NCBI GenBank assembly: GCA_002451165.1
Contig: DKBH01000064.1
Coordinates: forward strand, 1-12,384
From: Nitrospiraceae bacterium UBA6905
Lineage (GTDB): Bacteria > Nitrospirota > Thermodesulfovibrionia > Thermodesulfovibrionales > UBA6898
DNA length: 12,384 nucleotides
Reading direction: 5' to 3'
This document shows, one piece after another, positions 6,837-12,384 of the stretch. The translations under genes were made by a program, and so were the position numbers. Under the pieces are notes generated by a model. It made no database searches. It worked only from the letters and a program-made list of their open reading frames with translations, and was not told the DNA's origin. Within the stretch, counting starts at the first letter, position 1, and each line of letters starts with the position of its first letter.

Positions 6837-7226
6837 ATGAGCACAAAACAAAAACATATTGATTTTTCAGCATTAGTGGAATTTCTTCGCGGCGATCGCA
6901 ATGTGGTCTTTGCCCTAATTTTCGGCTCATATGGTGCGGGCAGACAGAAAGAAAAAAGTGATCTTGATCTTGCCATATATTTTAAAAACCCTCCGGAGGG
7001 CATGGTGCTCTTTGAGCTGAGCAATACCCTGTCTGATATTTGCGGGAGGGACATAGATCTCGTTGTGCTGAATAGCGCTTCGCCCTTGCTACAGCACCAG
7101 GTCATGAAGAGCCGCCAGCCATTGATTATAAAAGACCCGACGCTATACAGGCAGTTCAGAGAGCGGGTTATCTCGGCATATGATGAGTACAAGTATATAT
7201 CGGGGATGTCAGCGTATGATCGATAA
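6837..7226 (+). CDS. mntA: MNT-type nucleotidyltransferase antitoxin (MntA-like)
   Basis: Predicted 129-residue minimal nucleotidyltransferase of the polymerase beta superfamily. It has the exact family signature G30-S31-x10-D42-x-D44 (GSYGAGRQKEKSDLD), and a third likely metal-binding Asp at D74 in GRDIDLVVLN. In characterised MNT/HepT pairs this protein neutralises the HEPN toxin by transferring AMP groups to a tyrosine near the toxin's active site. The catalytic residues are all present, so the antitoxin should be active. It overlaps its partner gene by 11 bases, which implies coupled translation. It has a good promoter and ribosome site of its own. A 12-base perfect palindrome (6989-7000) lies inside the gene. 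Confidence 0.88.
   Translation: MSTKQKHIDFSALVEFLRGDRNVVFALIFGSYGAGRQKEKSDLDLAIYFKNPPEGMVLFELSNTLSDICGRDIDLVVLNSASPLLQHQVMKSRQPLIIKDPTLYRQFRERVISAYDEYKYISGMSAYDR
6989..7000 (+). repeat. Perfect 12-base palindrome CCCTCCGGAGGG inside the MNT gene
   Basis: The sequence is its own reverse complement. Ten of its bases, CTCCGGAGGG, also occur at 6816-6825, where they overlap the ribosome site of the same gene. Two copies about 175 bases apart could be an operator pair or coincidence; nothing in the sequence decides this. Confidence 0.35.
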
Positions 7227-7644
7227 GATCCTGATAGAAAGAAAGCTTAAGAACATTGAAGAGTTTCTCATGGAACTGGACGCTGCGCCGGTTGGCAGCC
7301 TTGAGGAATTTACGTCAAATGTCATGGCGAGAAGGTTCATTGAAAGAAACATAGAGCTTGCGATAGAGCAGATGCTTGATATCTGCAAACATCTGGTCAG
7401 CGGCCTTGATCTAAAAGAGCCTGAAACCTATTCTGAATGTTTTGATATTCTCTCGGCGGGCGGCGTTATACCTGCTGATGATGCAAAGAAGTTTCAGGCA
7501 ATGGCACGGTTCAGAAATATGCTTATTCATGTATATGACGGAATAGATAACGTCATTACCTACGACATATACACAAAGCACTTGTCGGATTTCACTCTTT
7601 TTATCTCAAATCTCAGAGGATTTCTCCAAAGGGAATCTTCATAA
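7216..7644 (+). CDS. hepT: HepT-type HEPN-domain ribonuclease toxin (DUF86)
   Basis: Predicted 142-residue all-helical HEPN protein. The catalytic motif R-x4-H-x-Y is intact as R100-NMLI-H105-V-Y107, within ARFRNMLIHVYDGID. In the family R and H form the RNase site, and the Tyr is the residue AMPylated by the MNT partner. The ATG at 7216 gives the usual HepT opening (MIDKILIERKLKNIEEFL) and an 11-base overlap with the antitoxin gene. The same frame is open from 7180, but that would add residues lying wholly inside the partner gene, so 7216 is preferred. The toxin is likely kept inactive by the adjacent MNT protein. Its role here may be to stabilise a recombining polysaccharide locus or to act in phage defence; both are inference. 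Confidence 0.88.
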   Translation: MIDKILIERKLKNIEEFLMELDAAPVGSLEEFTSNVMARRFIERNIELAIEQMLDICKHLVSGLDLKEPETYSECFDILSAGGVIPADDAKKFQAMARFRNMLIHVYDGIDNVITYDIYTKHLSDFTLFISNLRGFLQRESS

Positions 7645-7680
7645 CATAATCACGCTGCAGTGTTGAACGGTCTTTCCCGA

Positions 7681-7722
7681 GTAAACGTCTCAATTGTCAT
7701 AGCTGTTTGCAATGAAGCTGCC
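7681..7722 (+). pseudogene. Possible N-terminal scrap of a family 2 glycosyltransferase
   Basis: One frame reads VNVSIVIAVCNEAA, which resembles the first strand of GT2 (GT-A fold) enzymes, whose opening is typically of the form VSVVIPVYNE. After this the frame continues without GT2 resemblance to a TAG at 7759-7761. It has no credible start codon or ribosome site. The match is short, so chance resemblance cannot be excluded, but the location between other glycan-gene fragments makes a remnant plausible. Confidence 0.35.
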
Positions 7723-7885
7723 CCCGGAATGGGTGTTCGAAATGGTCCGGGATACGCATAGAGAGATTCTTTCTGTTCCCGCCGAGATCCGTCTCCGCTA
7801 CCATATCCCCCCGCGCTCCTTCAAGATTCTCCCCTATTACCTCCTGAACCCCTTCCTCATGCTCGTCAAAAAGGCGCTGCGCTGA
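7712..7885 (+). pseudogene. C-terminal remnant of a second PF14907-type nucleotidyltransferase
   Basis: From 7784 to the TGA at 7883-7885 the frame encodes EIRLRYHIPPRS, F, KILPYYLLNPFLML, V and KKALR. It lines up without gaps with the last 33 residues of the protein at 5511-6632. I count 28 of 33 identical residues and about 80 of 102 identical bases, with most differences silent. The frame extends back to an ATG at 7712, but that upstream part (PPEWVFEMVRDTHREILS) shows little or no similarity, and a TAG lies at 7700-7702. No metal-site domain remains, so this cannot be a working nucleotidyltransferase. The silent-change pattern says its source was a selected paralogue, not a recent duplication. 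Confidence 0.8.
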
Positions 7886-7957
7886 CGCATGAAAGCGCGA
7901 AAGCGTGAAGAAGTACGGTAAACGGCTCGTTGTAACTGCAGCGCGGCGGAAGGACGG

Positions 7958-8443
7958 TCAGGCTTTCCTGACCGAGATGTCCTCGATCTCGAGCCGTGAG
8001 CCGAGGGCCTCGAGCAGGATCACGATGCGGTCCCTGCCCGGGACCTCCCGCTCGAAGATGCCGTAGAAGTTCGCAAAGGGGCCTTCCTTGACCAGCACGC
8101 GGTCTCCCTTGCTGAACGCATCGGGCACGGGGTTGATGATGCTGCGGTCATCCATATGCTCGCTGATCGCCCGGATGATCTCAATGGGCACCGCGACAGG
8201 ATTCTCCTTGCCCACGATGTATTTCACGCCGCGGGTGAACCTGATCATCTGGTTATGCCGGTTATTGTCAAAACGGGCGAAGATGTAGTTCTTGAAAAGC
8301 GGCTCGACGACCGCGAGATATTTGCCGCGCTGGTATTTCTTTATCCGTATCTTCGGGTTCAGGATCTCGATGCCGGCATTCCTCAGGAGCTGGGTGGTCG
8401 AATCCTCGCATGAAGGCTTCGTATAAATGGCGTACCAGTTCAT
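7958..8443 (-). CDS. NusG-paralogue transcription antiterminator (UpxY/RfaH-like)
   Basis: Predicted 161-residue protein with a NusG N-terminal domain and a KOW domain. It opens MNWYAIYTKPSCE, the usual NGN beginning, and has EPLFKNYIFARF (47-58) in place of the core LFPGYVFV strand. The KOW segment is KGDRVLVKEGPFANFYGIFE (112-131). Specialised paralogues of this kind bind RNA polymerase and let it read through long polysaccharide operons. They normally sit at the start of the operon they control; here the gene is at the 3' end of the minus-strand unit and converges on the other cluster. The start ATG (8443) has no Shine-Dalgarno sequence. No good ops-type recruitment site was found upstream. 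A housekeeping NusG is unlikely because of the context and the divergent sequence. Confidence 0.88.
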   Translation of the reverse strand: MNWYAIYTKPSCEDSTTQLLRNAGIEILNPKIRIKKYQRGKYLAVVEPLFKNYIFARFDNNRHNQMIRFTRGVKYIVGKENPVAVPIEIIRAISEHMDDRSIINPVPDAFSKGDRVLVKEGPFANFYGIFEREVPGRDRIVILLEALGSRLEIEDISVRKA

Positions 8444-8451
8444 ACGGACAT

Positions 8452-8457
8452 ATTATA
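8452..8457 (-). promoter_or_regulatory. Putative -10 box for the NusG-like gene
   Basis: On the minus strand TATAAT lies only eight bases before the ATG at 8443, so a transcript from it would have almost no leader. No good -35 hexamer is visible at 16-19 bases upstream. The 156-base gap (8444-8599) between this gene and the phosphatase gene holds no other recognisable feature, which makes a promoter here plausible but unproven. Confidence 0.35.
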
Positions 8458-8599
8458 ATGCAAAGGCGTATGAGCGAAAAAGCGCAGTAGCGTGGATGTA
8501 CCCGAGCGTGTCAGCGGCGACGCAGCAGGAAAATATGAACAGATCCGTTCTTCTTTATTGCGTCGTATCATCACAGGTACGCTTATCAGCATGCGGTGT

Positions 8600-9313
8600 T
8601 TAGGGTAATGCCCTGTCTTCGATAACCGCCCGGGGGTTGTCGACGAAGATCCTCTGCGCCGCATCCCTGTCCAGCAATGTGGTGACTTCCCAATAGGCCC
8701 GCGAGAGGATCGGCACCCGGTGGTTCGTGCCGTGGGCGTCGGTCGCGACAAAGTCGACGCACCCCATCTTGATGAGTTGGAGTGCATATTTCTTTATCTT
8801 TCTTCCGAACTCGCCCGTTATGCTCATCGCGGTGATCTGCAGCAGGGCTCCCGCGTTCCTGAGCTGCTCAGATTGCCGGGGCGAGGCAAGCAGGGTATAG
8901 TTGCGCTCCGGGTGGGTGATGATCGGCGCATATCCCTTCAGCTTTGCCTCGAAGATGAACTCGTCGACATGCGGGGGAGGGAGGTCGGGAAGCTCGAGCA
9001 GAAAATACCGGGATCCGTTTATGGTCGGAAGTGCACGCCGGGACATGCAGTCGAGCAGCTCATAGGTCAGCCGGATGTCCGCCCCCCGCAGGAGTCGGAT
9101 GCGCATGTTGCTTTTTTCCATCCGGTACCGGACAACGGCGACGCGATCATCAATGTCTTCCATCGTGGGCACGTCCTGGCAGCGGTAATGGGGAGTTGCG
9201 ATTATGTGGCTGATGCCGTCATCTTCAGCGATCCTGAGCATCTGCATGGTCGTGTCGAGCTCAGCGGGACCGTCGTCCATTCCCGGCAGGATATGGCAGT
9301 GGATGTCAATCAT
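8600..9313 (-). CDS. CpsB/YwqE-type PHP-family protein-tyrosine phosphatase
   Basis: Predicted 237-residue cytosolic metal-dependent phosphatase of the PHP superfamily. Metal-binding motifs are in order: DIHCHILPGMDDGP (3-16), ATPHY (39-43), GADIRL (77-82), HPERN (134-138) and TDAHGTNHRVP (191-201). Characterised members (CpsB, CapC, YwqE) dephosphorylate the tyrosine autokinase that controls capsule or exopolysaccharide chain length and export. No matching kinase gene is in this window, so the partner would be elsewhere. The ATG at 9313 is preceded by a strong AGGAGA ribosome site, about 60 bases after the DUF192 stop. It is therefore likely part of the same transcript, with efficient independent initiation. 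Confidence 0.92.
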   Translation of the reverse strand: MIDIHCHILPGMDDGPAELDTTMQMLRIAEDDGISHIIATPHYRCQDVPTMEDIDDRVAVVRYRMEKSNMRIRLLRGADIRLTYELLDCMSRRALPTINGSRYFLLELPDLPPPHVDEFIFEAKLKGYAPIITHPERNYTLLASPRQSEQLRNAGALLQITAMSITGEFGRKIKKYALQLIKMGCVDFVATDAHGTNHRVPILSRAYWEVTTLLDRDAAQRIFVDNPRAVIEDRALP

Positions 9314-9373
9314 CAGCTTCTCCTCTTGCGCTTCCCGGCCTCTCGGCTTTGGAGCGCGGCAACAGCCGTGCGT

Positions 9374-9964
9374 TCACTCTATCAGAAAGAAGCGGTCACC
9401 GAGGGAGACCCCGATCTTCTCCGCCAGACCTGCGCATATCTCGAGGGCATAGGCTGCATGGGGCGGCCCCACGTATATGGGGCAGTCGGTGCAGGGCTGC
9501 AGGTTCTTCATGATCTTTATTACCTCGCCCTCCTTGTCGAAGAATAGGATGTCGAGCGGAAACCGCATGCCCTTCATCCAGAGTGCGGGAGCAAACTTCT
9601 GATCAAGGGCGAACAGCATGCCGGCATCAGGTGCCAGGCTTTCCCTGCCGGAAAGGCCTTTTTCCCGTGATGCATCGTCCGCTGCAACCTCAACGGTAAA
9701 GGAGGCCAGAATGCTGTCCGCAGTCTTGCCGTCCGCAGATCGGATCTGTTTGCGGATGACAAGGGTTTTTACGGCAGGACCTTTCGCAGCGGGCCCAGCA
9801 GCAGCATCCGAGGCAGGAAGGCCCCATGACAGGATGAGAGCGAGCAGAAAAATGCAGAGAGCAGAAATATGACGCCGCAGCCTATGGCAGTATATGCGGA
9901 ATGACGCCGTGACGTCCGAGGGCGTCAGCGATCGTTCTCCTCTCTTTCTCCGGTGACAACGCAT
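9374..9964 (-). CDS. Secreted or membrane-anchored DUF192 protein
   Basis: Predicted 196-residue protein. A long basic N-terminus precedes a hydrophobic segment, ALCIFLLALILSWGLP (about 35-50), ending in ASDAAAG, consistent with an export signal. The DUF192 domain spans about 85-196: SREKGLSGRESL (99-110), GMLFAL (115-120), LWMKGMRFPLDILFFD (128-143) and YALEICAGLAEKIGVSLGD (172-190). The domain's biochemical role is not established. The same frame is open further upstream to 10066, but that part overlaps the ligase gene. The ATG at 9964 lies one base past the ligase stop (TGAGATG) and is the natural coupled start. DUF192 proteins are small and periplasmic in many bacteria; a polysaccharide link is inferred only from context. 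Confidence 0.85.
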   Translation of the reverse strand: MRCHRRKRGERSLTPSDVTASFRIYCHRLRRHISALCIFLLALILSWGLPASDAAAGPAAKGPAVKTLVIRKQIRSADGKTADSILASFTVEVAADDASREKGLSGRESLAPDAGMLFALDQKFAPALWMKGMRFPLDILFFDKEGEVIKIMKNLQPCTDCPIYVGPPHAAYALEICAGLAEKIGVSLGDRFFLIE

Positions 9965-9965
9965 C

Positions 9966-11411
9966 TCAGGCACGATCCATCGCCTGCGGCCTGCCGGCCG
10001 CAGCTTCGCCTTCTGCCTTGTATCCCTCACCTTCGAAGGGCAGGTCTTCCTGCGGGGGAGCAGCATCCCGGCTCAGCTGCCGGAGCCCGCTGTCCCGGTA
10101 CTGCAGCAGTCCTCCCCGGAGAGGGTGGGGGTCTTCTGCATCGGAAAGGGCTGCGACCATGCCGAGTATCATGCCGAAGAGCAGCAGGTTCGAAAGGATA
10201 TGGAGGTTGAAATCAAAGATGCTATGCACTGCCATGCTCATCGCAGACGAAAGACTTGCCATCAGCATGATACCGTCCCGGTCTTCGAACGTGCTTCTGA
10301 ATGCGTACCATAGCAGCAGGCCGATGAAGCAGACCAGTATTATGCTGCCGCTGAGCCCTGTCTCAAGAAGGAATTCCAGGTAATCGTTGTGGGCGTGGTC
10401 GTAAATGCCCCCCTGTACCGATGCGGGCGCATAGAGCGGAAAGATGTTGAGAAATGTCCCGAGTCCTGAACCGGTCAACCAGAAGTCCTTTGCCGCCCGG
10501 AGTGTCGTCGACCATACGATTAACCGCTGTTCTTTGGTTATGTCGGTCTGGCTGAAGCGCTGCATGATGGGATCCGTGCCGAGCCAGACGAGATAGGTCA
10601 GTACCGCGATGATGAATAAACCGATGATCCATATCTTTTTCTGCTGGAATCCGCCGGCGAAAAGGAGAAGACCGAAGAGCGATATGCCGGAGAAGAAGCT
10701 GACAATACCACCCCGTGAAAGGGAGAAGAAAAGCGCGACCGACATGATGACCGCCAAAAAGCCGTAGAGGATCTTCTTCTCGCGGGAATGCTTGGTGATG
10801 GCCAGCCCCAGCGTCAGCGGGATGATCATGCCGATGAAGCCGGCGAAGTGATTACGATTCACAAAAGGTCCGAAGGCCTCTCCGCCCATGGTAAGGTCCC
10901 TGAACCAGTAGAGTCTATTGTTCCACGTCGCCTTCTGCACAATGGCAAAGACGGCAAGACAGAAGCCGAAGATGGAGAGCGCGACGACGAAGTCCTTCAG
11001 CCGGTCCCTGCTGATAAAATAGACCGCTGCGATCGAGAATACCGTGAGGAAGGCAACGACGTTCAGCACCTCGTGAAGGCTCCGGTAGGGAATAAGACTG
11101 ATCGCGGCCATATCTGCAGGTCCGAGCGCGTAAAACTCCCGCAGGAGAAAGGACGCGGGAGAAAGATATTTGAGCACGACGAGCGGCAGGGGGATGACCT
11201 GCAGGGCAGCATACAGCGCAAAGACGATGCCTATGACGATCAGCAGCTTTGTATGGAGCGGAGCACGATATGCCCTGTATTCCCGTTTCAGGACCCAGAC
11301 GAGGCCGAGGGTGAAGACGCTCGCAAGCACTGCTGTCGAAGACCATATCTCGACTGCGCCGAACAGGAGTGCAGAGACCATGACGATGAAGGCTAGGATG
11401 CTAGTTATCAT
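9966..11411 (-). CDS. O-antigen ligase / Wzy-type polymerase membrane protein
   Basis: Predicted 481-residue polytopic inner-membrane protein with about ten or more hydrophobic segments. Wzy_C/O-antigen-ligase family landmarks are GPFVNRNHFAGFIGM (181-195), FSLSRGGIVSFFSG (229-242), the large periplasmic loop with DHAHNDYLEFLLETGLSG (338-355), and SIFDFNLHILSN (397-408). Members either polymerise lipid-linked repeat units or ligate finished polymer to an acceptor in the periplasm; sequence alone does not decide which. The hydrophilic tail after about residue 422 is cytoplasmic and lacks recognisable motifs. It overlaps the upstream NTF2-like gene by 11 bases and is followed directly by the DUF192 gene, so all three are probably cotranscribed. 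No strong ribosome site precedes the ATG, which fits coupling. Confidence 0.9.
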   Translation of the reverse strand: MITSILAFIVMVSALLFGAVEIWSSTAVLASVFTLGLVWVLKREYRAYRAPLHTKLLIVIGIVFALYAALQVIPLPLVVLKYLSPASFLLREFYALGPADMAAISLIPYRSLHEVLNVVAFLTVFSIAAVYFISRDRLKDFVVALSIFGFCLAVFAIVQKATWNNRLYWFRDLTMGGEAFGPFVNRNHFAGFIGMIIPLTLGLAITKHSREKKILYGFLAVIMSVALFFSLSRGGIVSFFSGISLFGLLLFAGGFQQKKIWIIGLFIIAVLTYLVWLGTDPIMQRFSQTDITKEQRLIVWSTTLRAAKDFWLTGSGLGTFLNIFPLYAPASVQGGIYDHAHNDYLEFLLETGLSGSIILVCFIGLLLWYAFRSTFEDRDGIMLMASLSSAMSMAVHSIFDFNLHILSNLLLFGMILGMVAALSDAEDPHPLRGGLLQYRDSGLRQLSRDAAPPQEDLPFEGEGYKAEGEAAAGRPQAMDRA

Positions 11412-12384
11412 AGTTCGTACTCACGATCTTCAGCTGACTGTTCTCACGAGCGAGTCTCCAGGTGATTCTTCCGGAATACCTCACCCAGCGGCCTTCCGAG
11501 GAGCGGTAGCGGCTCAGGCTATAGGTGCCCGAGACCGTGGCCTTTTGCCCGTCCGTCCTGATATCCATATTCTGGAGCCGGTAGTCGGCAATCTTCTCCC
11601 GGAAGGTCTCCCGGTAGGCGATCCTGATATCATGATAGCGCATGGTATTGTTTTCTATGGCTGCAGAGGAAAAGAGCGCCATGAATCCTTCAAGGTCATT
11701 CTGCGTATAGGTTCGTATGTACCGCTGCATGAACGCATCGACTTCTTCGCGGGTAATATCCGCTATCGATGGCTGCGCAGGCTGCTCAGGCCTGACCGCG
11801 GTCGAAATCGGGGAAGGCAGCTTCTGCTCGTCAGGAGCTCTCTCCCGTTGAGGACGTTCCTGCGCTGCAGGTTCCGGCACGGGGGCCTGTTTCTTTTTCT
11901 CACGCGCAGCGGCCGGTTCAGGCGCAGCTACGGCAGATTGAACGGCGCCTTTCTTCTCTGCAGCGCCTTCGGGTTTCACTGCAGGTGCATGGTAATCTCC
12001 CGCCTCCCTCACCCCAGGTGCTGTCCCGGCTAGGCCATGATCTCGGGATGCACCAGGCGGGGACGGTCGTGCTATGGACAGGGATGACCGTGCGCTGATC
12101 TTTCCCTCCCCCGGCGGTGCAGGTACGGCATCCGGATCAGCAGGGTGCGCTGCTGCAGACTCCTGCTGCATTATCTGTGGTCCGGGGCTCTGCGCGCGCA
12201 GCTCGGATTCGAGTGTCGATGAACGGTTCTGCTGGTAGATGTACAGAAGGAAGACCGCTGCTGCCAGAACGTAGAACCCTATCAAGACCTTCGGCAGATG
12301 CTTCCTGAACTGGTCCCCTGCTGATGATTCCCCCGTGGCCCTCGTCAGGCGGGAGGGGAACCGCCGTGGCACGTTGGCGCCCCG
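11401..12384 (-). CDS. Membrane-anchored protein with C-terminal NTF2-like (Cds6/SnoaL-type) domain, 5' end open
   Basis: The visible 323 residues from a GTG at 12372 contain one membrane segment (about 28-46, VLIGFYVLAAAVFLLYIY). Then comes a long Pro/Ala/Glu/Lys-rich linker (about 55-205), and a C-terminal NTF2-like fold (about 208-323) with TREEVDAFMQRYIRTYTQND and RYSGRITWRLARENSQLKIV. The order implies a short cytoplasmic N-terminus and a periplasmic domain on a flexible stalk. The frame stays open from the GTG to the window edge and no ribosome site precedes that GTG, so the true start may lie outside and the protein may be longer. NTF2-like domains of this kind occur on L,D-transpeptidase-like and polysaccharide-associated proteins. 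No catalytic function is assigned. It overlaps the ligase gene by 11 bases. Confidence 0.7.
   Translation of the reverse strand, partial: RGANVPRRFPSRLTRATGESSAGDQFRKHLPKVLIGFYVLAAAVFLLYIYQQNRSSTLESELRAQSPGPQIMQQESAAAHPADPDAVPAPPGEGKISARSSLSIARPSPPGASRDHGLAGTAPGVREAGDYHAPAVKPEGAAEKKGAVQSAVAAPEPAAAREKKKQAPVPEPAAQERPQRERAPDEQKLPSPISTAVRPEQPAQPSIADITREEVDAFMQRYIRTYTQNDLEGFMALFSSAAIENNTMRYHDIRIAYRETFREKIADYRLQNMDIRTDGQKATVSGTYSLSRYRSSEGRWVRYSGRITWRLARENSQLKIVSTNYDN

Larger units (their letters stand above)
7645..7957. other. Gene-free convergence zone with pseudogene scraps
   Basis: This 313-base stretch separates the plus-strand genes from the minus-strand genes. It holds two decayed plus-strand fragments (7681-7722 and 7712-7885, listed separately) and then about 70 bases (7886-7957) with repeated GAAAGCG-like words but no gene. 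An inverted repeat GGTCAGG/CCTGACC (7956-7962 and 7967-7973) spans the stop codon of the minus-strand gene at its right edge. No hairpin with a T-run was seen, so no clear terminator separates the two converging units. Confidence 0.6.

Noticed and set aside
7180..7215. Earlier start for HepT at 7180
   Set aside because: It would add 12 residues encoded entirely inside the antitoxin gene; the protein from 7216 begins as HepT proteins normally do.
7956..7973. GGTCAGG-CTTT-CCTGACC hairpin as a terminator between the converging units
   Set aside because: It overlaps the stop codon of the NusG-like gene and has no T-run on either strand, so it is not a convincing intrinsic terminator.
8478..8495. 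GCGCAGTAGCGTGG as an ops/JUMPstart-like site for the NusG paralogue
   Set aside because: It resembles the ops core only partly and lies on the plus strand, where no gene follows in that direction.
8720..9547. 275-residue plus-strand reading frame opposite the phosphatase and DUF192 genes
   Set aside because: It has no recognisable domain and is antisense to two well-supported genes with intact family motifs; it is a by-product of GC-rich coding sequence.
9965..10066. Longer start for the DUF192 protein at 10066
   Set aside because: The added 34 residues are wholly inside the ligase coding region and are strongly basic; the ATG at 9964 just after the ligase stop is the better start.
11170..12033. 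287-residue plus-strand reading frame opposite the ligase and NTF2-like genes
   Set aside because: Composition is rich in Arg and Ser with no motif, and it is antisense to genes with clear family signatures.

Overview
The window looks like part of a surface-polysaccharide (exopolysaccharide, capsule or O-antigen type) biosynthesis region of a Gram-negative-type bacterium. The gene set would suit a Nitrospirota or Desulfobacterota relative, but that placement is a weak inference because no taxonomic marker gene is present.

Left half, plus strand: a tail of an upstream gene (about 1-47), then a tightly packed operon. It comprises a zinc-ribbon SAM methyltransferase (44-997), three GT-B glycosyltransferases (1021-2289, 2290-3423, 3485-4666) and a WecG/TagA/CpsF-family glycosyltransferase (4666-5418). 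A stand-alone nucleotidyltransferase-like protein of the PF14907 type follows (5511-6632) with its own apparent promoter. The first three genes are clearly more AT-rich than the rest, which suggests separate acquisition. Together these enzymes would assemble and modify a lipid-linked repeat unit.

Middle (6633-7957): a complete MNT/HepT toxin-antitoxin pair (6837-7226 and 7216-7644) with its own extended -10 promoter. It lies among decayed gene pieces: an internal GT4 fragment with an in-frame stop (6670-6762), a possible glycosyltransferase-2 N-terminus (7681-7722), and the C-terminal end of a second PF14907-like nucleotidyltransferase (recognisable 7784-7885). None of these pieces is an intact gene. 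They suggest that the polysaccharide cluster was once longer and was broken by deletion or insertion at the toxin-antitoxin site.

Right half, minus strand, converging on the first: an NTF2-like membrane-anchored protein open at the window edge (11401-12384), a Wzy/O-antigen-ligase polytopic membrane protein (9966-11411), a secreted DUF192 protein (9374-9964), a CpsB/YwqE-type PHP phosphatase (8600-9313), and a NusG-paralogue antiterminator (7958-8443). The first three are nearly contiguous and probably one operon. The phosphatase and antiterminator are typical regulators of polysaccharide chain length and of long-operon transcription.

I found no CRISPR array, tRNA, rRNA or transposase gene. 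The most informative signals are the pseudogene fragments around the toxin-antitoxin pair, a repeated intergenic GGAGGTG-containing element, and two start codons placed directly downstream of -10-like boxes. I did not find a convincing wholly new system.
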